A stretch of DNA of 64,000 bases, taken from assembly GCA_965279075.1 (NCBI GenBank), contig CBDIHI010000008.1:186001-250000 (forward strand), read 5' to 3'. The translations under genes were made by a program, and so were the position numbers. Of the stretch, positions 1 to 12,553 are shown piece by piece. Every line of letters starts with the position of its first letter. Position 1 is the stretch's first letter. The notes beneath the pieces are model-generated. The model was given only the letters and a program-made list of their open reading frames with translations, searched no databases and was not told where the DNA came from. The stretch comes from SZAS-79 sp965279075. GTDB lineage: Bacteria > Pseudomonadota > Gammaproteobacteria > Burkholderiales > SG8-39.

Positions 1-711
1 CAGCCGGTACGAGTACACCGGGCGCTCGGCCTGCTTGGGGATGAAGTAATACATCATCCCGAGGAAGCCGGCGGTCAGGAAGAAGCCCACCGCGTTGTGG
101 CCGTACCACCACTGCACCATGGCGTCCTGCGCCCCGGCGTAGACCGAGTACGACTTCCAGAACGTGACCGGCACCGCCGCGCTGTTGACGATGTGCAGGA
201 TCGCGACGGTAATGATGAAGGCGCCGAAGAACCAGTTGGCCACATAGATGTGCGCGACCTTGCGCTTGAAGAGCGTGCCGAAGAAGACGATGGCGTAGGA
301 CACCCACACCACGGCGATCAGGATGTCGATCGGCCATTCGAGCTCGGCGTATTCCTTGGAAGTTGTGATGCCGAGCGGCAAGGTGACGGCGGCCAGCACA
401 ATGACCGCCTGCCAGCCCCAGAACGTGAATGCCGCCAGCCCGTCGGAAAAGATCCTCGCATGACAGGTGCGCTGCACGACGTAGTAGCTGGTTGCGAAAA
501 GGGCGCACCCGCCGAATGCGAAGATCACCGCGTTCGTGTGCAGCGGGCGGAGCCGCCCGTAGGACAGCCAGGCCTGGTTGAAGTTGAGCTCGGGCCAGAT
601 GAGCTGGGCCGCGATGATCACGCCCACGAGCATGCCCACGATGCCCCAGACGACGGTCATGACCGCGAACTGCCGGACGACCTTGTAGTTGTATGTTGTT
701 TCAGCTTGCAT
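1..711 (-). CDS. ccoN: cbb3-type cytochrome c oxidase subunit I, N-terminal 237 residues (partial)
   Basis: This is the catalytic haem-copper subunit of the high-affinity cbb3 terminal oxidase in the inner membrane. The gene runs off the left edge, so only the N-terminal half is present. The translation from ATG 711 gives several hydrophobic helices. H58, in RLRPLHTN, is a likely low-spin haem b ligand. H205, in WWYGHNAVGF, fits the Cu-B site. A purine-rich ribosome site (GGGAGA) lies about 8 nt upstream of the ATG. The gene follows ccoI and ccoS on the same strand, and an FNR-type box lies 68 bp upstream, so oxygen-responsive transcription is likely. The other cco subunits would lie beyond the window. 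Confidence 0.95.
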   Translation of the reverse strand, partial: MQAETTYNYKVVRQFAVMTVVWGIVGMLVGVIIAAQLIWPELNFNQAWLSYGRLRPLHTNAVIFAFGGCALFATSYYVVQRTCHARIFSDGLAAFTFWGWQAVIVLAAVTLPLGITTSKEYAELEWPIDILIAVVWVSYAIVFFGTLFKRKVAHIYVANWFFGAFIITVAILHIVNSAAVPVTFWKSYSVYAGAQDAMVQWWYGHNAVGFFLTAGFLGMMYYFIPKQAERPVYSYRL

Positions 712-778
712 GAAAGGGATCTCCCGTTGCGGTAGGCCTGCGCCGGTTCCAATGCTAGGGATTGGACAAAAAGGGTTG

Positions 779-792
779 TTGACCCAGATCAA
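779..792. promoter_or_regulatory. FNR/Anr-type box upstream of ccoN
   Basis: The sequence is TTGACCCAGATCAA, which matches the TTGAT-N4-ATCAA consensus with one change. It lies 68 bp upstream of the ccoN start, where activation at low oxygen would be expected. It overlaps the last codons and the stop codon of ccoS, so ccoN probably has its own promoter inside the end of ccoS. Confidence 0.75.
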
Positions 793-950
793 ACGCGGGG
801 GGGGCCCGGCGTGTCGTCGTCATCAAGCACGTCCAGGGCCGGCCGGTCGAGGTCGTCGAATTGCCCGGTCTGCAGCGCGCGCCAGAACACCGCGCCGATG
901 ATGAGCACCAGCACCACCGAGACCGGCACGAGGAGGTAGAGGCTTTCCAT
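789..950 (-). CDS. ccoS: cbb3 oxidase assembly protein CcoS
   Basis: This small 53-residue protein has one N-terminal membrane helix (about residues 3-24, SLYLLVPVSVVLVLIIGAVF) and an acidic cytoplasmic tail. That is the normal CcoS form. CcoS is needed to insert cofactors into the cbb3 oxidase. I chose the ATG at 950 because the protein then begins MESLYLLVPV as in the family; a longer reading frame upstream only adds ccoI-antisense-like residues. The start lies 2 nt after the ccoI stop, so the two genes are probably translationally coupled. The stop codon falls inside the FNR box of ccoN. Confidence 0.88.
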   Translation of the reverse strand: MESLYLLVPVSVVLVLIIGAVFWRALQTGQFDDLDRPALDVLDDDDTPGPPRV

Positions 951-952
951 CG

Positions 953-3439
953 CTAGGGCTGTCCCTGCGGAGCGTCCGCAAGCCGCATCGCGAGCCGCAT
1001 GGAGTTGAGGACCACCACCGCGGAACTGGCCGCCATGCCGATGGCCGCCTCCCACGGGCCGATCAGGCCGGACGCCGCGGCCGGCAGCGCGACGATGTTG
1101 TAGGCCAGTGCCCAGCCGAAGTTCTGCCGGATGGTCGCCGTGGTGAGCCGCGCGATTCGCGCTGCGTCGAGCACGCCCTGCAGCCTGCCCGAGAGGAGCA
1201 CGAGGTCGGCCTGTTGCTGCGCGAGGGGCGCACCCTGCCCCATGGCGATGGACACGTCGGCCTGGGCCAGTACGGGGGCGTCGTTCAGGCCGTCCCCCAC
1301 CATGCAGACGCGCCGGCCGTCGTCCTGCAGGCGCTCGACGAAAGCGTGCTTGTCCTGCGGAGAGACGCCGCCCATGCGCGAATCGAGGCCCAGGCCATCC
1401 GCCAGTTCGCCAACCACCCTGGGGTCGTCGCCGCTGAGCAGGTGGACACGCAGGTCGCGCTCACGCAATCCTGCGACCAGGCCGGGCGCATCTGCGCGCA
1501 GCCGGTCCGAGAACGAGAAGCAGGCGAGCCAACCCGAGGCGCTTCCGAGGTACACGGGAGAACCTTGGGAGAAACCAGCGTCGCCCGACGGCGTATCGCC
1601 GGCGATCTCCTGCACGAACCGCAGGCTCCCGAGCCTGTATCGCGCGCCGTCGACGTCCGCCTCGACGCCCTTGCCGGGATGGTGCGTCGCTTGCGTGGCC
1701 GTGGGCATAGCCCCGGTGCGGGGCTGGGTAAGCAGCGCCTTCGCCACCGGATGGCTGCACCCGGCCTCGAGGGCCTGCGCGAACGCAAGGCACCGGCCAC
1801 GATCCGCAGCCCCAAGCGTACGAACCTCCGCCAGACCGGGCCTGCCTTCGGTCAGGGTGCCGGTCTTGTCCAGCACCACGTCGGTGACCGCGGCAAGGGT
1901 TTCGATCGCCTGCGCGCGGGTCAGGACGATGCCGCGCCGGGCCAGCGCCGAAGTGGCCGACGTAAGGGCAATGGGCGCCGCCAACCCGAGCGCGCACGGA
2001 CATGTGACCATCAGGACGGCTATGGACGCCCAGAACGCACGCGGCGGATCGATCGCCAGCCAGCCGATGAACGTCACCCCTGCAGCGGCGAGCACGACCC
2101 AGGTCAGCGCGTGCGCGACGCGATCGGCCGACTCGACCATGCGCGGCCTGCCCGCGGCCGCGCGCTCGATCAACCGCCCGATCGCCGCCGCCTGCGTTTC
2201 GAACCCCGCATGGGTCACTTGCATGACCAGCGGCTGGGAGATGTTGACAGAACCGCCGATCAGGCGGGATCCGGCGCGCTTTTCCACCGGACCCGATTCG
2301 CCGGTCAGCAGCGACTCGTCGGCGCTGCCCGCACCGCTCTCGACGATGCCGTCGGCCGGTATGGTGTCGCCGGGCGCCACGAGCACCCGGTCCCCGGCGC
2401 GAAGTTCGTGGCAGGCGACCCGCTCCCCTTCGGCACCGCCGCGGCGCAATCGCAACGCGTACGACGGCATCCACCGGGCGAGGTGATCGAGGCGTGCCGC
2501 GGCCTTTCGCCGGGCCGCGAACTCGAGGTAACGCGAGCCGAGCAGCAGGAACACGAGCATGGCGATGGAATCGAAGTAGACCTCACCGGCGCCGGTATAC
2601 GTTGCCCAGGCGCTCGCTGCGAATCCGGCGAGGATGCCGGCGGAAACTGGAACATCGATGCCGAGGCGCCGCCTGCGAAGGTCCGCCCTCGCAGAGGCGA
2701 AGAACGGCCCGCAGGCGAAAATGATGACCGGCAGGGTCAGCACCAGGCTCGCCCAGCGCATCACCTGCTCGGACTCGGCGCTCAGCGTCCCGGTGTCGTC
2801 GATGTAGCGCGGCACCGCGTACATCATGACCTGCATGGCGCCGAACCCCGCGACGAACAGCCGCCAGAGCATGCCGCGCTGCTCGGTAGTGTCCTGCGCG
2901 CGCTGCTTTTCCGGCTCGAAGGGGTAGGCGTCGTAACCGAGGCTGCGCACGGCCTCGATGATCTGCCCGAGCGCGATCCTCCGTGCGTCCCAGGCCACCT
3001 GTGCGCGGCGGGTCGTGTAGTTGATCGACACACCCGTGATCCCCGGCAGGCTGCGCAGGTACCGGTCGTTCAGCCATACGCAGGCGGAACAGCGAATGCC
3101 TTCGAGAAGCAGTACGACCTCGCGACCGTGCTCGCCCGTCGAGGCGACGAACTGCGCCTGCGCGAGTGGGTCGTCGTAGATCGCAGCGGACGGAAGTTCG
3201 GGAACCGGGGCGGCCCCGGGAACCGGCGCTTCACGGGTCTGGTAATAGCTCTCGAACCCGGCCTCCACGATCGTGCGGGCGACCGCCTCGCACCCCGCGC
3301 AGCACATCGCGCGCGGCTGGCCGAGGACCATCGCCTGCAGGCGCACGCCCTCAGGCACGGGCAATCCGCAATGGAAGCAATCGGATGCCACCGCCCGTAC
3401 GGGAGGAGCCTCCACCGTCGCGGCGAGCGCATGAGCCAT
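953..3439 (-). CDS. ccoI: Copper-transporting P1B-type ATPase CcoI/FixI for cbb3 oxidase maturation
   Basis: This 828-residue P-type ATPase exports copper across the inner membrane for cbb3 assembly. It has an N-terminal cysteine-rich metal domain (CFHC at 21-24, CCAGC at 46-50), an HMA domain with CSAC at 117-120, a transmembrane CPC at 480-482, the phosphorylation motif DKTGTLT at 524-530 and a GDGLNDAP hinge motif. It sits just before ccoS and ccoN. The ATG at 3439 begins just before the cysteine-rich domain. The frame is open about 400 bp further upstream, but those residues overlap the divergent gene and do not resemble the family. No clear Shine-Dalgarno precedes the ATG, and a -10-like TATCAT ends 6 nt before it, so the mRNA may be leaderless or start at a later GTG. 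Confidence 0.93.
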   Translation of the reverse strand: MAHALAATVEAPPVRAVASDCFHCGLPVPEGVRLQAMVLGQPRAMCCAGCEAVARTIVEAGFESYYQTREAPVPGAAPVPELPSAAIYDDPLAQAQFVASTGEHGREVVLLLEGIRCSACVWLNDRYLRSLPGITGVSINYTTRRAQVAWDARRIALGQIIEAVRSLGYDAYPFEPEKQRAQDTTEQRGMLWRLFVAGFGAMQVMMYAVPRYIDDTGTLSAESEQVMRWASLVLTLPVIIFACGPFFASARADLRRRRLGIDVPVSAGILAGFAASAWATYTGAGEVYFDSIAMLVFLLLGSRYLEFAARRKAAARLDHLARWMPSYALRLRRGGAEGERVACHELRAGDRVLVAPGDTIPADGIVESGAGSADESLLTGESGPVEKRAGSRLIGGSVNISQPLVMQVTHAGFETQAAAIGRLIERAAAGRPRMVESADRVAHALTWVVLAAAGVTFIGWLAIDPPRAFWASIAVLMVTCPCALGLAAPIALTSATSALARRGIVLTRAQAIETLAAVTDVVLDKTGTLTEGRPGLAEVRTLGAADRGRCLAFAQALEAGCSHPVAKALLTQPRTGAMPTATQATHHPGKGVEADVDGARYRLGSLRFVQEIAGDTPSGDAGFSQGSPVYLGSASGWLACFSFSDRLRADAPGLVAGLRERDLRVHLLSGDDPRVVGELADGLGLDSRMGGVSPQDKHAFVERLQDDGRRVCMVGDGLNDAPVLAQADVSIAMGQGAPLAQQQADLVLLSGRLQGVLDAARIARLTTATIRQNFGWALAYNIVALPAAASGLIGPWEAAIGMAASSAVVVLNSMRLAMRLADAPQGQP

Positions 3440-3472
3440 GCAAAAATGATAAGGGTTCGCAGTTGGGCGGTT

Positions 3473-3486
3473 TTGACCTGGATCAA
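3473..3486. promoter_or_regulatory. FNR/Anr-type box upstream of ccoI
   Basis: TTGACCTGGATCAA is a near-consensus FNR site. Read toward ccoI, a TATCAT hexamer follows about 21 nt after the box. That is the spacing of class II FNR-activated promoters (box near -41.5). It could also influence the divergent iron-sulfur gene at 3624, although I see no well-placed -10 on that side. Confidence 0.75.
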
Positions 3487-3623
3487 GCCCTCCCTGAGCC
3501 ATAGCGTCCCGCAATGGACGGAATTGCCATATTCGATTTGCCCAATGGAGGCGCCCCGCATACATTCGACAGCGGTATTCCGGGTATCTTTCCCCAACCC
3601 CAACGCACGCAGAACGACGCCAA

Positions 3624-4988
3624 ATGAGCACACGCGAAGGCAGCCTCGAAGCCCCGACCCGGCATCCCCTCGACTGGAAGAACCCGGATTTCTGGGATGA
3701 GGCGAAGCTCGACAAGGAAATGGAACGCACGTTCGACATCTGCCACGGCTGCAGGCGATGCGTGAACCTGTGCACCTCATTCCCCACCCTCTTCGACCTC
3801 GTCGACGAGAGCAAGACGATGGAGGTCGACGGGGTCGACAAGAAGGACTTCTGGAAGGTCGTAGACCAGTGCTACCTGTGCGACATGTGCTACCTGACCA
3901 AGTGCCCGTACGTGCCGCCGCACCCCTGGAACCTGGACTTCCCGCACCTGATGCTTCGCGCCAAGGCGGTGAAATTCAAGCGCGGCGAAGTCACCTTCCG
4001 CGACAAGCTGCTGTCGTCCACTGACGCGCTGGGCAAGCTCGCGACGATACCCGTGGTCGTACAGGCGGTGAACGCGCTGAACAGGAATCCGGCGGCGCGC
4101 GGGATCATGGACAGCGTGCTGAAGGTGCACAAGGACCGCAGGCTGCCGGAGTACGCGAGCCGGAAATTCCGCCCCAACGCGGCCGAAAGCCACCCTTTCC
4201 CCGTGAAGGACGGCAAGAACACGCCGGGCAAGGTCGCGATCTTCTCGACCTGCTACATCAACTACAACGAACCCGGCATCGGCCATGACCTGCTGGCGAT
4301 CCTCGAGCACAATGAGATCCCCTATGTGCTCGTCGAGAAAGAGGCCTGCTGCGGCATGCCCAAGCTCGAGCTGGGCGACCTGGAAGCCGTCGCCCGCAAC
4401 AAGGAGGCAAACATCCCTTCGCTCGCGAAAGTCGCCCGGGAGGGGTATGCGATCCTGACGCCGATCCCCTCCTGCACGCTGATGTTCAAGCAGGAGCTGC
4501 CGCTGATGTTCCCGGAGGATGCGGAAGTCAAGGCCGTGCAGGACGCGATGTTCGACCCGTTCGAGTACCTGGTGCTGCGCAATCGCGACGGGCTGCTGAA
4601 GACGGACTTCAAGGACGGGCTCGGACAGGTTTCGTATCACATCCCGTGCCATTCACGCGTGCAGAACGTCGGGCAGAAGACTCGCGAGATGCTGCAGCTG
4701 ATCCCGGGTACCGAAGTCAACACGGTGGAGCGCTGCGCCGGGCACGACGGGACCTGGGGCGTGAAGACCGAATACTACGACAATTCGATGAAGATCGGCC
4801 GGCCGGTATTCCGGCTGATGGGCGCGAACCCAGACGGCAAGTCGCCCGACTACATCAGCTCCGACTGCCCGATCGCCGGCCGGCACATCGAGCAGGGCAT
4901 GGCCGAGGCCGGGATCGTACAGGACGGCGCGAAGGCGCCGGCCAAGGCGCACCCGATTTCGCTGGTGCGCAGGGCCTACGGGATCTAG
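3624..4988 (+). CDS. Iron-sulfur protein with two CCG domains, GlpC/heterodisulfide reductase type
   Basis: This 454-residue soluble protein has an N-terminal pair of [4Fe-4S] ferredoxin motifs (CHGCRRCVNLC near residue 40 and CYLCDMCYLTKCP near 90). Two cysteine-rich CCG-like domains follow (CYINYNEPG with EACCGMP, then CHSRVQN with VERCAGHDG). This is the architecture of GlpC and HdrD-type subunits, which pass electrons between a dehydrogenase and quinone or thiol carriers. There is no flavin dehydrogenase partner next to it, so the substrate is unknown. It is followed 4 nt later by an enoyl-CoA hydratase gene. An FNR box lies about 140 bp upstream, closer to the divergent ccoI. The family call is firm; the reaction is not. 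Confidence 0.85.
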   Translation: MSTREGSLEAPTRHPLDWKNPDFWDEAKLDKEMERTFDICHGCRRCVNLCTSFPTLFDLVDESKTMEVDGVDKKDFWKVVDQCYLCDMCYLTKCPYVPPHPWNLDFPHLMLRAKAVKFKRGEVTFRDKLLSSTDALGKLATIPVVVQAVNALNRNPAARGIMDSVLKVHKDRRLPEYASRKFRPNAAESHPFPVKDGKNTPGKVAIFSTCYINYNEPGIGHDLLAILEHNEIPYVLVEKEACCGMPKLELGDLEAVARNKEANIPSLAKVAREGYAILTPIPSCTLMFKQELPLMFPEDAEVKAVQDAMFDPFEYLVLRNRDGLLKTDFKDGLGQVSYHIPCHSRVQNVGQKTREMLQLIPGTEVNTVERCAGHDGTWGVKTEYYDNSMKIGRPVFRLMGANPDGKSPDYISSDCPIAGRHIEQGMAEAGIVQDGAKAPAKAHPISLVRRAYGI

Positions 4989-4992
4989 CGCC

Positions 4993-5772
4993 ATGACCAC
5001 ACTGATATCGGTGGCCCGGGACTCCGCCGGCGTTGTGCGCGTAACGATCGATCACGCGGCCAAGGCGAACTCCCTGTCCACCCCGCTGATGCAGCAACTG
5101 ATAGACGCCCTCGGAACCGTCGCGGCGGATCCGTCAGCGCGCGCGGTGGTGGTGACCGGCGCCGGCGGGAAGTCCTTCATCGGCGGCGCGAACGTGGACG
5201 AGATGGCGGCGGTGGATACGGAGGGCGCCCGGGCTTTTATCACCTTGGTGCACCGGACCTGCGATGCGGTCCGGCGCGTCCCCGTCCCCACGATCGCACG
5301 GGTCGATGGGTACACACTGGGGGCGGGACTCGAGTTCGCTGCGGCGTGCGACCTGCGCATCGCCTCCGAAGCGTCGGTCTTCTCCATGCCGGAAGTGCGG
5401 CTGGGGATCCCCTCCGTGGTCGAGGCGGTCCTGCTGCCGCGCCTTATCGGCTGGGGCAAGACGCGAATGCTGCTGCTCACCGGCCGGTCGATCGATGCGG
5501 CCACCGCCCTAGACTGGGGGCTCGTCGAGGAAGTCGTGCCGAAAGCGGGACTCGACGCCGCGGTCGACAGGTGCCTCGGGGACATACTCGCCAGCGGCCC
5601 CCAGGCGGTGAGGCTGCAAAAGCGGCTGATCAACTCCTGGATGGATCGCCCGACGGATGCGGCGATCGCCGAGAGCATCGGGGAATTCGCCGCCGCCTGC
5701 GAAGGTGTCGAGCGATTCGAGCGGATGGCGGCACACCTCGAGGCACGGAGGGCCTCGAAGAAGCGCGCCTGA
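4993..5772 (+). CDS. Enoyl-CoA hydratase/isomerase family protein
   Basis: This 259-residue crotonase-fold protein is the usual length for a single-domain hydratase. The oxyanion-hole segments are visible (SFIGGANVDEM near residue 57 and DGYTLGAGLEFAAACD near 100). A glutamate lies in the SMPEVRLGIPSVVEA segment, where the catalytic acid of enoyl-CoA hydratases is found. It would act on a CoA thioester in the cytoplasm, either in beta-oxidation or in a side pathway. The ATG is 4 nt after the stop of the iron-sulfur gene, so the two are probably one transcript, ending at the hairpin at 5811. The sequence does not settle the substrate. Confidence 0.85.
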   Translation: MTTLISVARDSAGVVRVTIDHAAKANSLSTPLMQQLIDALGTVAADPSARAVVVTGAGGKSFIGGANVDEMAAVDTEGARAFITLVHRTCDAVRRVPVPTIARVDGYTLGAGLEFAAACDLRIASEASVFSMPEVRLGIPSVVEAVLLPRLIGWGKTRMLLLTGRSIDAATALDWGLVEEVVPKAGLDAAVDRCLGDILASGPQAVRLQKRLINSWMDRPTDAAIAESIGEFAAACEGVERFERMAAHLEARRASKKRA

Positions 5773-5810
5773 CCGGAACATCGGCGGACAAACCCGAAGC
5801 ACAAAAGAAA

Positions 5811-5841
5811 AAAGCCCCGAAGACTCAGTCTTCGGGGCTTT
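5811..5841. terminator. Bidirectional rho-independent terminator
   Basis: A perfect 15-bp inverted repeat (AAAGCCCCGAAGACT and its complement around a single C) has A-rich and T-rich flanks on the two sides. It lies between the enoyl-CoA hydratase gene on the plus strand and the 3' end of the 5S rRNA on the minus strand, so it can end both transcripts. Confidence 0.9.
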
Positions 5842-5852
5842 CTCTTGTATGG

Positions 5853-5966
5853 CCTGGCGGTAACCTACTTTCGCATACGCAATTGCACACTATCATCGGC
5901 GCAAACTCGTTTCACGGTCCTGTTCGGGATGGGAAGGTGTGGTTCCAAGCTGCTATAGCCGCCAGA
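5853..5966 (-). rRNA. rrf: 5S ribosomal RNA
   Basis: About 114 nt with the conserved 5S core (CCCATCCCGAACAG and GCGCCGATGATAGT on the minus strand) and complementary ends (TGGCGGCTATAGC and TTACCGCCAGG). It is the last gene of the rRNA operon. The ends are estimated to within a few bases. Confidence 0.95.
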
Positions 5967-6088
5967 TTGGCTCTGGACTCGACACGTCGCACGCATGGCG
6001 GACGACGGTCAGTCGCGATTCGGGAGAAGTAAAGCTCTGGGTGGTTCACAAGCGCCCACCGGACGCACACGCCTTCAGCGGTGCTCAC

Positions 6089-8991
<2,903 letters not shown>

Positions 8992-9089
8992 CTGAACACT
9001 GACGTAAAGGATTACAGGGAGCGCTTGTTACATACAATCACCCAGTGATCTCGAAGAGAAACCTTCGAGATCGCTTTACTTCTTCCGAG

Positions 9090-9102
9090 TTGTTAAAGAA
9101 CA
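9090..9102 (-). promoter_or_regulatory. boxA antitermination site in the 16S-23S spacer
   Basis: On the minus strand the sequence is TGTTCTTTAACAA, very close to the boxA consensus bound by NusB/NusE. It lies between tRNA-Ala and the 23S gene, where a second boxA is usual. The rest of the 8984-9182 spacer shows no gene. Confidence 0.75.
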
Positions 9103-9182
9103 CAGCCGATGCTCAAAGCGCATCGCAAACTCGCACGTCTGATAGACGCGTGGTTTTGCGTTGCCCTCTGCAGGGGTAAAAC

Positions 9183-9258
9183 TGGTGGAGCCAATCGGGA
9201 TCGAACCGATGACCTCCTGCTTGCAAAGCAGGCGCTCTCCCAACTGAGCTATGGCCCC
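9183..9258 (-). tRNA. tRNA-Ala (anticodon TGC)
   Basis: A 76-nt cloverleaf with an encoded CCA end. The acceptor arms GGGGCCA and TGGCTCC pair, the anticodon loop reads CTTTGCAAG (anticodon at 9223-9225), and the T arm contains GGTTCGATCC. It is the second tRNA in the rRNA spacer. Confidence 0.97.
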
Positions 9259-9281
9259 GTCGGACTTCCCTGGGAGCTCAA

Positions 9282-9358
9282 TGGTGGGTCTGGATGGGTT
9301 CGAACCATCGACCCCCGCCTTATCAAGACGGTGCTCTAACCAGCTGAGCTACAGACCC
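9282..9358 (-). tRNA. tRNA-Ile (anticodon GAT)
   Basis: A 77-nt cloverleaf with an encoded CCA end. The acceptor arms GGGTCTG and CAGACCC pair, and the anticodon loop contains CTTGATAAG (anticodon at 9322-9324). It lies in the 16S-23S spacer just upstream of tRNA-Ala, the standard proteobacterial order. Confidence 0.97.
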
Positions 9359-9431
9359 GTTCGACTTGCAAACCAGGCCTTCCCCGGCACGCATAAAACG
9401 CGGGCCCGGACTCTTCCAGTCTGTGTTTCGT

Positions 9432-11229
<1,798 letters not shown>

Positions 11230-11232
11230 AAA

Positions 11233-11245
11233 TTTTTAAAGAGCG
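11233..11245 (-). promoter_or_regulatory. boxA antitermination site in the rRNA leader
   Basis: On the minus strand the sequence reads CGCTCTTTAAAAA, a good boxA match. It lies about 70 nt downstream of the predicted rRNA start and just before the leader arm of the 16S processing stem. Apart from this site, the stem and the promoter, the 11012-11378 leader region shows no gene. Confidence 0.7.
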
Positions 11246-11313
11246 GCTGCCGCGATTAACTTAACTTTGTGTTCGATCTGCCTTGAACACTACCGCGATC
11301 AGCGAAGTCCGTC

Positions 11314-11341
11314 AGTATAACTACTTTTTCGAACCTTGCAA
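11314..11341 (-). promoter_or_regulatory. rRNA operon promoter
   Basis: On the minus strand, TTGCAA (11336-11341) and TATACT (11314-11319) are separated by 16 nt. An A/T-rich stretch that could act as an UP element lies upstream, ending near the tRNA-fMet gene. The predicted start is about 295 nt before the mature 16S end. Confidence 0.7.
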
Positions 11342-11378
11342 ATACTTTTTCAACTTTCTGCGAACTGCCAAAACTTAG

Positions 11379-11455
<77 letters not shown>

Positions 11456-11527
11456 TCCGGGTTACTACCAAGCCTTGAATTATAGCGGGAAATTGATTCC
11501 CGCAGCAAGTTTATTACCGGAATACCC

Positions 11528-12499
11528 TCAATCCGGGGTCGCTCCCGTCGCACGGATGACCTTGCCCCATTTCTCGATCTCGGCATGCTGGAAACGACGA
11601 AATTCCTGTGCCGTGCTTGCGACCACCTCGAATCCCTGTCCCGAAAGGATTTTCCGGGCTTCCGGCTCCTTCAGGATGCGCTGTGTCTCGGCCGAAAGCC
11701 GGTCGATGACATCCTGAGGCGTCTTCGCGGGCGCAAGCAGGCCGATCCAGGAGAGCGACTCCAGCTGCGGAAAGCCCAGTTCGGCCACGCTGGGGATGTC
11801 AGGCGCCTGCTCGCTGCGCCTGGCTGCTGTGACCGCGAGCGCCCTTATCTTTCCGGATTTGACATGCGGCAGCAGGATCGGCGCAATCGCAAACATGGCC
11901 TGTATGTTTCCACCCAGCAAATCGGTGACCGCCTGCGGAAACCCCCGGTACGGGATGTGGACGGTAAACACCTTCGCATCGGCTTTGAGCAGTTCCATGG
12001 TCAGGTGCGAAGCGCTTCCGCTACCTGCGGATCCGTACGAGAGCCTTCCCGGGTTCCTGCTCAAGTACTCGAGAAACTCCCTGAAGGAATTTACCGGCAC
12101 CGAAGGGCTGACGACCAGGAGCTGCGGCGCGTACGCCATCAGAGAGACCGTGGAAAGATCACGCTCCGGATCGTAAGGCAGATTGGGATACAGGGCCTTG
12201 TTGGTAGCTACCGCGGCATTTGTGCTAACGAGCAGCGTGTACCCGTCCGCAGGGGATTTCGCCGCGAGGTCGGCGCCGACGTTGCCGCCCGCACCAGCCC
12301 GGTTCTCGACCACGAAAGGTTGCCCAAGGGCCTCCTGCAGCCGAGGCGATACGACGCGCGCAACTGTATCCGGCGTGCTTCCGGGTGGAAAGGTGACGAT
12401 GACCTTCACGGGGCGGGACGGATACTTCTGAGCAAGCGATGGCGCCATCGCGCACAGGGCGCACAGCGCAAACGCAAACACGGGTAACCTTTTCAGCAA
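11528..12499 (-). CDS. Bug/TctC-family periplasmic solute-binding protein
   Basis: A receptor of the tripartite tricarboxylate transporter (Bug) family, expected in the periplasm to bind a small carboxylate or related anion. It has an N-terminal signal peptide ending near SLAQ. The Bug signatures include YPSRPVKVIVTFPPGSTPD, the VVENRAGAGGNVGADLAAKSPADGYTLL region and LPYDPERDL. A GGAGG ribosome site at 12505-12509 is 5 nt from TTG 12499, giving 323 residues; a GTG four codons upstream is the alternative start. No TctA or TctB membrane partners are nearby, as is common for this family. It lies 54 bp after the ABC permease gene on the same strand and may be read with it. The ligand is unknown. 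Confidence 0.88.
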   Translation of the reverse strand: MLKRLPVFAFALCALCAMAPSLAQKYPSRPVKVIVTFPPGSTPDTVARVVSPRLQEALGQPFVVENRAGAGGNVGADLAAKSPADGYTLLVSTNAAVATNKALYPNLPYDPERDLSTVSLMAYAPQLLVVSPSVPVNSFREFLEYLSRNPGRLSYGSAGSGSASHLTMELLKADAKVFTVHIPYRGFPQAVTDLLGGNIQAMFAIAPILLPHVKSGKIRALAVTAARRSEQAPDIPSVAELGFPQLESLSWIGLLAPAKTPQDVIDRLSAETQRILKEPEARKILSGQGFEVVASTAQEFRRFQHAEIEKWGKVIRATGATPD

Positions 12500-12553
12500 T
12501 TGAGCCTCCACTTTTATGCGGGACGATTCCGACCTACCGTACCCGCGTTCCCG

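Noticed and set aside
1214..3700. An 828-codon open frame on the plus strand opposite ccoI
   Set aside because: It is a GC-rich antisense shadow of ccoI; the minus frame has all P-type ATPase motifs and the plus frame has none.
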